Source of the DNA: JBEBSD01 sp040394475
GTDB lineage: Bacteria > Bacteroidota > Bacteroidia > Cytophagales > Spirosomataceae
Reading direction: 5' to 3'
DNA length: 64,000 nt
Assembly (NCBI GenBank): GCA_040394475.1
Contig: JBEBSD010000008.1
Location: forward strand, 1 to 64,000
The translations under genes and the position numbers were made by a program. A model generated the notes under the pieces. It worked only from the letters and a program-made list of their open reading frames with translations. It was not told the DNA's origin and made no database searches. Of the stretch, positions 51,013 to 58,991 are shown one piece after another (position 1 is the stretch's first letter; each line of letters begins with the position of its first letter).

Positions 51013-52494
51013 TTAGCCTGGAGTATTGAAAGCGGCTTCCAGTTCCTCCCTGTCGTCAAAATGCTCACGGAGGCCCCGTATTTCCTGATACGTTTCATGC
51101 CCTTTGCCGGCTACCAGGATAATATCTCCCGACTGCGTCTGTGCAACGGCCCACCGGATAGCCTCCCGCCGGTCCGGAATTACCTTGGTTTTCTTAAAAT
51201 CAACCGGTGAAACCCCTTTTTGCATTTGTTCCAGTATAACCGCCGGATCTTCGAAGCGCGGGTTATCGGAGGTCAGCACCACGCGGTTGCTGTGTTTACA
51301 GGCAATGGCCGCCATCTTCGGCCGTTTGGCAGCATCCCGGTTCCCCCCGCATCCCACCACCGTGATCACCTGTTCGTTGTAACCACGCAACTGGGCAATG
51401 GTTTCGAGTACATTCGCGAGTGCGTCGGGGGTATGGGCATAATCCACAATCCCGGTAACCTGCCGGGCGGGAGCATACACCTGTTGAAAACGGCCGGGCG
51501 GCGGCGTCAGGGCCGACATCTCCTCTAAAACCGATTCTTCCGGTTCTCCAAACAACGTGGCGACTCCATAGACCGCCAGGAGGTTGTACACATTGAACCG
51601 GCCAATCAGCCGGAACCAGATTTCATGTGAATTCAGGATGACCTGCATGCCTTGCAAGGTAGCCGAAAGCAGCTTTCCCCGAAAACCGGCCAGCCGCTGC
51701 ATGGAGAACGTATGCACAGCGGCCCGGGTATTCTGCACCATAATACTGCCCCGCCGGTCGTCTGAATTGACCAATGCAAAAGCGCCCTCCGGAAGCTGGT
51801 CAAAAAAGCCCTTTTTAGCAGCGATGTAATTATCGAACGTCTGATGGAAATCGAGATGGTCGTGTGTAATATTGGTAAAAACCCCTCCCGCAAATGTCAA
51901 CCCGGCTATCCGCTGCTGCACCACCGCGTGTGAACTTACCTCCATAAATACAAAGGTGCATCCGCTGTCCTTCATACGTCGTAAAAGTGCATTCAGCGCC
52001 GGTGCATCCGGTGTTGTATGCAACGTGGGTATTATTTCTTCTTCAATCTGATTCTGAACAGTGGAAATCATTCCGCAGCGATGTCCCAATTTCCGGAACA
52101 ATTGGAACAGAAAGGTAACCACGGAGGTTTTCCCGTTTGTCCCGGTTACGCCTACCAGTTTAAGCCCCTGCGAGGGATGGTCGTAACAGGCTGCACTGAT
52201 CATTCCCAGCGCATAGGCGGAGTCCGGAACCTGGACGTACGTAACTCCTTCTGACAAACGATCGGGCAGATGCTCCAGCACAATAACCGCCGCGCCCGCC
52301 TGCGCTACCTGTCCGACAAATTGATGGCCGTCGACCTGCGTGCCGCGCAAGGCCACAAACAAACTGCCCGGAGAGACTTTCCGGGAATCCGTTTCAATAC
52401 CTGAAATTACGACAGACGGGTCTCCGGTAATCCGCGCATGCGGCAGGGTTTCCAATAAACTGCTTAATGATCTGGCTGTTTTCACTCCGTTCAA
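51013..52494 (-). CDS. murE: UDP-MurNAc-L-Ala-D-Glu ligase for the third residue (MurE)
   Basis: 493 residues with the three Mur ligase domains. ATP loop GVTGTNGKTSVVTF near 113; carbamylated-lysine region near 220-230 (YIAAKKGFFDQL); DNPR motif (TSDNPRFEDP), which marks meso-diaminopimelate-adding enzymes. It acts in the cytoplasm before MurF. Upstream is a divergent outer-membrane protein gene, not ftsI, so murE and mraY form a two-gene remnant of the division/cell-wall cluster. Confidence 0.96.
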   Translation of the reverse strand: MNGVKTARSLSSLLETLPHARITGDPSVVISGIETDSRKVSPGSLFVALRGTQVDGHQFVGQVAQAGAAVIVLEHLPDRLSEGVTYVQVPDSAYALGMISAACYDHPSQGLKLVGVTGTNGKTSVVTFLFQLFRKLGHRCGMISTVQNQIEEEIIPTLHTTPDAPALNALLRRMKDSGCTFVFMEVSSHAVVQQRIAGLTFAGGVFTNITHDHLDFHQTFDNYIAAKKGFFDQLPEGAFALVNSDDRRGSIMVQNTRAAVHTFSMQRLAGFRGKLLSATLQGMQVILNSHEIWFRLIGRFNVYNLLAVYGVATLFGEPEESVLEEMSALTPPPGRFQQVYAPARQVTGIVDYAHTPDALANVLETIAQLRGYNEQVITVVGCGGNRDAAKRPKMAAIACKHSNRVVLTSDNPRFEDPAVILEQMQKGVSPVDFKKTKVIPDRREAIRWAVAQTQSGDIILVAGKGHETYQEIRGLREHFDDREELEAAFNTPG

Positions 52495-52584
52495 TTGCTA
52501 AATCCTGGTTGCAACGCCTGCTTTTGCAGGATTGCACAATGCACCGGGTGCATTTCCGGCAAATATACTATTATTAGCAATTAT

Positions 52585-52601
52585 ATACTTTGACAAAGTA
52601 T
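52585..52601. promoter_or_regulatory. Palindromic candidate divergent promoter element
   Basis: ATACTTTGACAAAGTAT is a perfect palindrome around one base, placing ATACTTTG (a near match to the -7 box) on both strands between the divergent murE and outer-membrane protein genes. A full -7 match for murE, TATATTTG, lies close by at 52567-52560. Proper -33 boxes were not found. Confidence 0.4.
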
Positions 52602-52737
52602 GACGGTGATTTGCCTGTTCACGGCCGGACAAGATTTGCGCCCTGAAAAACCCGATTTATGCGCCGTTCATGTACGGTGGCATAATTATTTTCGTTTAAC
52701 CTCCAAAGGGCAGGGATGCTTTATGACGGTTATTTGC

Positions 52738-53553
52738 ATGAGATTTACGTACTGTTTACATTATCTGCTGATCGTGAACCTTTGTGTCAGTGGCTTTAAC
52801 GCCGGCGCTCAGCACCGCCCCGCCGATCCGTTCGGCCAGATCAGCCTGATAGCGGGTGGGGGGATTGCGTATTATATGGGGGATATCTCCGCAGATCTGG
52901 GGTCGGATGACCTCGGACTGGGCCCCGTGTTCACACTCGGAGCTGCGTATCGGCTTTCAGAACACCTGAGTGCAAGAGGGGAACTGCGGCTCTACCGGTT
53001 GTCGGGGGATAGCAAGAACACCAGCCATCCGGAAAAGAACCTCTCTTTCACAACACTTAACCCTGATCTGGCAGTGGCGTTGCAGGCCGATTTACTTCCG
53101 TTCACCCGCCGGGCACGCGTAAATCCTTACGGGTTGCTTGGCGTCGGAGTCACCTTCCTGACCCCCAAGGCCGTCTATAACGGCACCACCTACAGCCTGG
53201 CCCCGCTACATACAGAGGGTAAAAAATACGGACGGCTGCCGCTGGTCCTTTCGGGCGGGATCGGCGCCCTTGTCCGGATTACCAACCGCTGGAGTGCCGG
53301 TGTGGAAATCAGCGGCAACTACCTGCTATCCGATTATCTGGATGATGTCAGCACCGTATACCCCAGCCGTGACATGCTTGAATCCGACCTTGCACTCGAA
53401 CTTGCCTACCGGGGAGCTTTCGATCAGCAACCGGGTTACATCCGCGGCAACCCCAAATCGAAAGACAGTTATATACTACTGACCGCAAAAGTACATTACG
53501 CGCTCCCGGATCGGGGCTACGCCAAGGATCGAAAGCAGATGAAATGCCCGTGA
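52738..53553 (+). CDS. Outer-membrane beta-barrel protein, function unknown
   Basis: 271 residues from ATG at 52738, chosen because it gives a clean signal peptide (MRFTYCLHYLLIVNLCVSGF ... NAGAQ). The frame is open to 52600, but that N-terminus lacks a signal. The mature part alternates in beta-strand fashion (ISLIAGGGIAYYMGDISADL, GPVFTLGAAYRLSEHLSARG, NPYGLLGVGVTFLTPKAVYN, LVLSGGIGALVRITNRWSAG), like the DUF6089/OmpA-like barrel proteins of Bacteroidota. Confidence 0.82.
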   Translation: MRFTYCLHYLLIVNLCVSGFNAGAQHRPADPFGQISLIAGGGIAYYMGDISADLGSDDLGLGPVFTLGAAYRLSEHLSARGELRLYRLSGDSKNTSHPEKNLSFTTLNPDLAVALQADLLPFTRRARVNPYGLLGVGVTFLTPKAVYNGTTYSLAPLHTEGKKYGRLPLVLSGGIGALVRITNRWSAGVEISGNYLLSDYLDDVSTVYPSRDMLESDLALELAYRGAFDQQPGYIRGNPKSKDSYILLTAKVHYALPDRGYAKDRKQMKCP

Positions 53554-53564
53554 GCTGTTGGAAG

Positions 53565-53676
53565 TCGGCTATCAGCTATCGGAAATCAGCTATCGGAAAT
53601 CAGCTATCGGCTGTCAGCCATCGGAGATCAGAAATCAGCTATCAGCTGTCGGAGATCAGCAGTCAGCTATGGGCAA
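53565..53676. repeat. Heptamer array TCRGNNN, 15 units
   Basis: Fifteen unbroken 7-bp units run from 53565 to 53669 (TCGGCTA, TCAGCTA, TCGGAAA, TCAGCTA and so on), plus a final degenerate TGGGCAA. Every unit keeps TC(A/G)G at its start while the last three bases vary. It begins 12 bp after the outer-membrane protein gene. Confidence 0.92.
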
Positions 53677-53693
53677 GCAGGCTTCAAGCTGCC

Positions 53694-53742
53694 ATAATTC
53701 ATAACTCATAACTCATAACTCATAACTCATAACTCATAACCA
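53694..53742. repeat. Heptamer array ATAACTC before the thioesterase start
   Basis: ATAATTC, five perfect ATAACTC units (53701-53735) and ATAACCA, ending 4 bp before the ATG at 53747. It is the inverse of the GAGTTAT array after uvrA. It forms the immediate 5' leader of the gene. Confidence 0.92.
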
Positions 53743-53746
53743 ACTC

Positions 53747-54274
53747 ATGCCCCGTAAACTACTCCCCAAAAAACCTGCTTCCGTCTCGAAAGTAACCATG
53801 ACGGAAATGGTACTTCCCAATGACACCAATACCCTGAATAACCTGATGGGCGGCCGTCTTCTTCATTTTATGGATATCTGCGGCGCCATTGCTGCCCAGA
53901 AACATGCCAATAGTATCGTCGTGACCGCCTCTGTTGACAATGTATCTTTTACACAACCGATTAAACTGGGCAATGTGATTACCATGCAGGCGGGGGTCAC
54001 CCGATCGTTCAATTCTTCTATGGAAGTCTATATTGAAGTGTGGGCAGAGGATATCCCGGCAGGAGAACGGGTCGCCACCAACCGCGCATTTTATACCTTT
54101 GTAGCGGTTGACAAAGACAATAAACCGGTGACGGTCCCGGAATTAACCCCCGAAACCCCGGAAGAAAAAGAGCTTTATAAAAGTGCCTTACGGCGGAGAC
54201 AGTTACGCCTCGTACTATCTAACCGGCTCTCTCCCAACGATGCCACGGAGCTGAAAGAGTTATTTTTATTGTAA
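53747..54274 (+). CDS. Acyl-CoA thioesterase (hotdog fold)
   Basis: 175 residues. Hotdog-fold acyl-CoA hydrolase pattern: NDTNTLNNLMGGRLLHFMDI (with the catalytic-region Asn and Asp), VTASVDNVSFTQPIKLGNVI and SMEVYIEVWAED. It is closest in layout to the YciA/ACOT7-type cytosolic enzymes. The region right upstream is composed of heptamer arrays, so its promoter is unclear. Confidence 0.92.
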   Translation: MPRKLLPKKPASVSKVTMTEMVLPNDTNTLNNLMGGRLLHFMDICGAIAAQKHANSIVVTASVDNVSFTQPIKLGNVITMQAGVTRSFNSSMEVYIEVWAEDIPAGERVATNRAFYTFVAVDKDNKPVTVPELTPETPEEKELYKSALRRRQLRLVLSNRLSPNDATELKELFLL

Positions 54275-54308
54275 AACACTCAACCCCGGGGCTGTTGAAA
54301 GCCCGCTC

Positions 54309-56591
54309 TTACGCTTCGTAACACCTCACTTCAAACAACGCTGCAGGTGATAGCGCCGACGGGTGCTCACTCCGTATGGTTAACCGGCTGGTCGTGACGG
54401 GTTTATCCAGTACAATCGTGTTGCGGCTTTGATGGTTGTCGTTCCCAACGGCAATAACCTCCCCGTTTTCATCCAGGATCCGGTAGTTGCGGAGGCAGAA
54501 GGGGGCTACGTTTTCAGGATGCAGCATCAGGACCGTTTCCGTCGGATGATCATAATCGGCGTCAACGAACAGTTCAATCCGCCGGATCGTTTGCCTGCTG
54601 TCCCAGGAAAATGTCAGTTCCGGCTGAGGATCATCGAATGCCGCCACCCAGGCATTGGGCTGGCCGGCCGGCCGCTGGATACCGTTCCGGATAGCCGCCG
54701 CCCCGAAGGTAAAAATCCCTTCCGGAATACTCATTGCCAGGTTCCTGCCATTCGGCCTGCGCTGGGGACACCAGAACTCAAAGGCATCTACCCCGATATC
54801 TCCGACGGGTTCCTGCCGGCCATAATTGGAAACGGCCGGATTGATCGCCCTGAAAACCGAAAGCAAACCTGTAATCCGCTGATCGCTGTAATAAAGCTTC
54901 ACGTCCGTATTCTTCAGTATCGTCAGAAAGATATACTGGTCGTCCGAAAGGGAGCTTCCGAAGCGGATCTCCAAGGTGTTTTCTCCCGGGACAAGGGAAA
55001 ACGTTTGAGTTTCCAGGGTGATATCAGGAGTGTGGCTGTCTTTCCTGCTTGAAATACGCAGTTCAACCGACAGCTCCGTTGGCTTCAACGCCTGCACCTG
55101 GAGCACGATAGCAGGAACAGGTCCGGCCTTAACCGGAAGCATTTGCGCACTGTCGTATTCCATGAGCTCCGGAGCCCCGGCCGCCGGGAACCCGTACAGG
55201 ACGAGGCTGCTGGAAGCAGTGATGGCAGCCTTTCGGACCAGGTCGTCAGGATCGGCAAGGGCCAGTCCGGGAATATGCTGTCCGTTTCGCAGTAATTCAA
55301 GTTGCAGCCGGCCTATCCATTCCTTTTCCGCCAGCTGCCGGGGAAGCAGCTGATGCCGGATACAAAGTGCCGCCGCGGTGGCCACAGCTTGCGCCCCGTG
55401 CGCGGAAGTTGCCATGACGCGACTGGAGCCGAAGGCGACATGAGAAGCAGAAATAATACGTCCTGCCAGAAACAGGTTGGAAATATTCCGGGAGTAATAA
55501 CAGCGGTAAGGGATTCCGTAGATTCCCTTGCTATGCCATTGGTTGCAACCCGGTTTTTCACTAAAAACCCCATCGGCCGGATGCAGGTCTATACTCCAGC
55601 CTCCGAAAGCCACCGCATCATAATGCCTGCGCTGCTCCACAATATCCTGCTGGATCAGCATGTAATCGCCCTCAAAACGGCGGCTTTCCCGTTTCCCCGG
55701 GATAGCCCCCACCCATTCCAGTGTAAGGGTCCCGGCCTCGGGAAATTTACCCGAATTTTTGATATAATTCCAGACGCCGTAAATAACCTTCCACAGTTCC
55801 CATTTAATTGTTTCTGTTTCGTGAACCGTATCGAGCCTTCCCCCATACTCTACCCACCACAGGCGACAGCCGAAGTCCTGGGCATTGAAGCTTTTGAAGC
55901 GGGGAATGGCCGTGATGTCCTGAAGGGCAAATGACGGGGCGACGAATTTGACCGGCCGTCCGACGTCCTTGGAATAAAAGTAAAGCGAATGCCCGAGGAG
56001 TTCTCCGTACTCTTTGGAAGGTGCAAATTTCTCACCAAACTCCTCCATGGCTTCCGCACCCATCCGGAAAGCAGCCCCTGAAAGGAACCCGATGATCCCG
56101 TCGCCGGAGGCATCGCAGAAAAGCGGGGCTGACAATTCGTAGCGGGTGGAGTTCTGGCTGCAAAAACCGATCACTTTTGAAAGTGTATCGTCGGAAGCTT
56201 TCTCCACTTCGTAGACGGCCGTATTGAGCAGCAACCGGATGTTGGGTTCATTGATGACTTTTTCAAGTAAAATAGTATCCAGGATAAGGGGATTGCTGTC
56301 GGGATTACGGTAGAGATTTTCCACCATTATTTCATCGACCACGCCCCCTTCCCTGGCCCAGCGATTGTTGTTTCCCATATGCGAAGTAGCCCCCAGTATC
56401 CACAGGCGGATCTCGGAAGAAGCATTGCCTCCGAGTACGGGCCGGTCCTGGACCAGGATGACCCTGATCCCTTGCCTGGCTGCCGTGATGGCCGCACAGG
56501 TTCCGGAAAGGCCGCCGCCGGTGATCACCAGATCGGACTGAAGGACTACTGTATGGGGAGGTCTGTTGGAGATTGATTCTGACAAAATCAT
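54309..56591 (-). CDS. FAD-dependent oxidoreductase with C-terminal carbohydrate-binding-like domain
   Basis: 760 residues. FAD-binding motif near the N-terminus (LVITGGGLSGTCAAITAARQ) and the FAD_oxidored family core with GIYGIPYRCYYSRNISNLFL and ASHVAFGSSRVMATSAHGAQ. No signal peptide is evident, so it is probably cytoplasmic. Beyond about residue 470 a beta-rich region ends with a discoidin/F5-8C-like stretch (ELTFSWDSRQTIRRIELFVD, RLTIRSEHPSALSPAALFEV). Such proteins are often labelled xanthan lyase in databases; nothing here supports that. It follows the GH2 gene by 45 bp and is paralogous to the partial protein at 63355. Confidence 0.87.
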   Translation of the reverse strand: MILSESISNRPPHTVVLQSDLVITGGGLSGTCAAITAARQGIRVILVQDRPVLGGNASSEIRLWILGATSHMGNNNRWAREGGVVDEIMVENLYRNPDSNPLILDTILLEKVINEPNIRLLLNTAVYEVEKASDDTLSKVIGFCSQNSTRYELSAPLFCDASGDGIIGFLSGAAFRMGAEAMEEFGEKFAPSKEYGELLGHSLYFYSKDVGRPVKFVAPSFALQDITAIPRFKSFNAQDFGCRLWWVEYGGRLDTVHETETIKWELWKVIYGVWNYIKNSGKFPEAGTLTLEWVGAIPGKRESRRFEGDYMLIQQDIVEQRRHYDAVAFGGWSIDLHPADGVFSEKPGCNQWHSKGIYGIPYRCYYSRNISNLFLAGRIISASHVAFGSSRVMATSAHGAQAVATAAALCIRHQLLPRQLAEKEWIGRLQLELLRNGQHIPGLALADPDDLVRKAAITASSSLVLYGFPAAGAPELMEYDSAQMLPVKAGPVPAIVLQVQALKPTELSVELRISSRKDSHTPDITLETQTFSLVPGENTLEIRFGSSLSDDQYIFLTILKNTDVKLYYSDQRITGLLSVFRAINPAVSNYGRQEPVGDIGVDAFEFWCPQRRPNGRNLAMSIPEGIFTFGAAAIRNGIQRPAGQPNAWVAAFDDPQPELTFSWDSRQTIRRIELFVDADYDHPTETVLMLHPENVAPFCLRNYRILDENGEVIAVGNDNHQSRNTIVLDKPVTTSRLTIRSEHPSALSPAALFEVRCYEA

Positions 56592-56636
56592 AAACGGTTT
56601 GAACTGTTAACGACGCTTCCTGAGTACGGGATCCGT

Positions 56637-58658
56637 TTAGTAGAGCGACAAGGTTTGTTTTAAAATAACGAAGCCTGTGGGTTTGGTGACGGTGACCTCC
56701 GCGGTGTTGTTAAAGCCGGTAACAGGCAATTCAAGTACCAGCTGTTCACCCGGGTGAAGATCGGGAATGGTTACGTTCGTATCTCCTATGCGCAGGGTGT
56801 ACTGTTTCACGGGATAAGCCGGGAAATCATCCCGGCATACCACACGAAGCTGAAGCAAATGCGACCCCTCCGCACCTACAGTAAAGGCTTCCTTTTGCAG
56901 CACTAACGGGGCCATTTCGCGTTGATGCACCTCGTACGACGGCCGGAGTTTGCGATCGTGGGTAACGATCCCCCAGGGCCGGAGCCCCTCCGGGCTGGTC
57001 CCCTGGTACCGGCTTTCGTAATCGTTATAAGCCCACCAGGAAGCTCCGATCACATACGGCCTTTCGCGAATGAGTTTCACAATATCGGTTATATGGGCAG
57101 CCTGCGCCTTTTCCCCGCCCGCGGCGTCCGCCCGTGCGCCCCATTCACTGATGAGTACCGGTTTATCGGGATAGAGGCGATGCATATGATCCAGTGACCT
57201 CGCATGCGCACCGTAGGTATTGGTACAGATAAAATCGACATACTGACTGGCTTCATCTTCCGGTTTTTGGGGAAGGATATTCAGACGCATGGTTGCGAAC
57301 GTATACAGGCGCGTAGGATCCAGTTCCCGTGCAAACGCAATCATATCCCTGGTCCAGCGTTGTCCTGCGGGCTGTTCCGACAGGTATTCATTTCCCACGC
57401 TGCAGGCGAAAACAGACGGATGATTCCAGTCCCGTTCGGCCATTTCGGTAAACTGTTGTTTAAACTTGGCCCGTATACTGTCTGCGTCCATTTGATCGGG
57501 GGACAATTGCCAGTTACCCGCTTCCGAAATAATCAGCATGCCGTACTGATCGGCAAGCTCATAGAAGTAGGAAGCGGGCGTATAATGCGTCAGCCGGTGC
57601 AGTTCCATCCCGGCTTCTTTCATCAGCCTGAAATCCTGCTCGATCAGCCAATCCGGCTCCAGCGCCCCATAGTTTTGATAGTCAATTACCCGGTTGCCGC
57701 CTGCGGCCTTGACGGGTTGTCCGTTCAGCAGGAGCCGGGCGCCTGCCACTTCGATTTTACGGATACCAAACCGGGCAGACCGGCGGTCGGCCCCAACCGT
57801 AACGGAAAGGTCATAGAGGTTGGGAGTATCCAGGTTCCACAGCTTAACGAGCCCGGCGGGCAGACTGGCTTCCGCTTCCCAGATTGCGGTAGCGCCTGCC
57901 GGGATTTCAGTTGATCCGGATTTCCAGGAGACCGCCAGCGGCTGCCCCTCCCGGCTGACTTGAATGGCCGGCCCCGGAGCAGCGGGTTGATCAGAGCTGT
58001 TGCGGATACGCACTTTGAGCTTCAGGGAAGCGGTACCAGCGTCCAGGTCCGGAAGCGCCTCTACTTTAATATTTTCGGTGTATACTTCCGGAGGGACCGT
58101 CAGGTAAACAGGTCGGGTAATCCCTCCGAAATTCAGCCAGCCCGGAAGCGCATAATTAGGCCGGTTGTGATCCTTTGCCCCCGGAATGGTGCCATGCTTC
58201 CAGGTATTATTAGTGACGGAAACGGTTAACAGGTTGTTGCCCTCCGTTACGAAATCCGTGACATCGAAGTGAAAAGGAGTGTACCCCCCTTCATGACTGC
58301 CTACTTTCTTTTCGTTCAGCCAGATATCGGCCTTATAAAAAGCCGCGTCGAAGTGGAGGAGCACCCGCTTACCTGGTTGGGGACTCCATTGAAAGTGCTT
58401 GCGGTACCAGGCTGTGCCGGTATAGTACCTGAAACGGGGATCGGTCGTAAAGCAATGCGGAACAGTCACCTGGTCAAACCCGTCTTTAATTTGATCGCTG
58501 AACCAGGAAGCCTTTTGTCCGACGTCAGCAGGATCGATAGCAAATTGCCATTTGCCGTCAAGGCGAATGGCTCCCAGCTCCTGAATCCGGTACTGCGCCA
58601 CCAGCACCTCCGGCCCTGACAGCAGCAATAAAAAGAATATTTTCCAACAGCCTTTCAT
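56637..58658 (-). CDS. Glycoside hydrolase family 2 (beta-galactosidase/beta-glucuronidase-like)
   Basis: 673 residues. Signal peptide 1-21. Domains in order: GH2 sugar-binding (about 40-200, RKHFQWSPQPGKRVLLHFDA, DIWLNEKKVGSHEGGYTPFHF), immunoglobulin-like (about 205-310), and a TIM barrel (about 315-600) with RLTHYTPASYFYELADQYGM, the acid/base Glu in VGNEYLSEQ and the nucleophile Glu in VLISEWGARAD. A short C-terminal beta domain follows. It hydrolyses a beta-linked sugar outside the cytoplasm; the exact sugar is unknown. Confidence 0.93.
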   Translation of the reverse strand: MKGCWKIFFLLLLSGPEVLVAQYRIQELGAIRLDGKWQFAIDPADVGQKASWFSDQIKDGFDQVTVPHCFTTDPRFRYYTGTAWYRKHFQWSPQPGKRVLLHFDAAFYKADIWLNEKKVGSHEGGYTPFHFDVTDFVTEGNNLLTVSVTNNTWKHGTIPGAKDHNRPNYALPGWLNFGGITRPVYLTVPPEVYTENIKVEALPDLDAGTASLKLKVRIRNSSDQPAAPGPAIQVSREGQPLAVSWKSGSTEIPAGATAIWEAEASLPAGLVKLWNLDTPNLYDLSVTVGADRRSARFGIRKIEVAGARLLLNGQPVKAAGGNRVIDYQNYGALEPDWLIEQDFRLMKEAGMELHRLTHYTPASYFYELADQYGMLIISEAGNWQLSPDQMDADSIRAKFKQQFTEMAERDWNHPSVFACSVGNEYLSEQPAGQRWTRDMIAFARELDPTRLYTFATMRLNILPQKPEDEASQYVDFICTNTYGAHARSLDHMHRLYPDKPVLISEWGARADAAGGEKAQAAHITDIVKLIRERPYVIGASWWAYNDYESRYQGTSPEGLRPWGIVTHDRKLRPSYEVHQREMAPLVLQKEAFTVGAEGSHLLQLRVVCRDDFPAYPVKQYTLRIGDTNVTIPDLHPGEQLVLELPVTGFNNTAEVTVTKPTGFVILKQTLSLY

Positions 58659-58991
58659 TTGTATAAAAGTTATCTGCCGTCAGCGGTCAGCTTTTTATTC
58701 AGGATCGGCGGCGTACCATTTGTACGCAATCCGACTTTCGATAGCTGACAGCTGATTGCTTATGAAAATTTCATTTGTATACCCATTAATGTTTTTACCT
58801 TCCCGGAATACTGCACCACACATCTACACCGTTAAACATTACCGTAACATTTTCAACACCTCAATCCCCCCTTGGGTGAATCCATTGCCGACAGCCGATT
58901 GCCGATAGCTGACAGCCGATTGCCGACAACCCCGCTAAAACCTATTACCTAAAACCTCACACCTAAAACCTCACACCTAAAACCTAACACC
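58659..58991. repeat. 333-bp non-coding gap filled with heptamer arrays
   Basis: Six contiguous heptamers at 58885-58926 (TTGCCGA, CAGCCGA, TTGCCGA, TAGCTGA, CAGCCGA, TTGCCGA) are inverted TCRGCNN units. Short runs of the same family lie at 58673-58693 and 58742-58755. At 58947-58988 three 14-bp units (ACCTAAA plus ACCTCAC or ACCTAAC) run up to the stop codon of the symporter gene. No gene or clear promoter was seen. Confidence 0.85.

Noticed and set aside
53565..53676. CRISPR array
   Set aside because: Units are 7 bp without spacers of CRISPR length, and no cas genes are present.
54309..56591. Xanthan lyase annotation
   Set aside because: The FAD-binding motif and family core are clear and no lyase fold is visible; the name is a common database carry-over.
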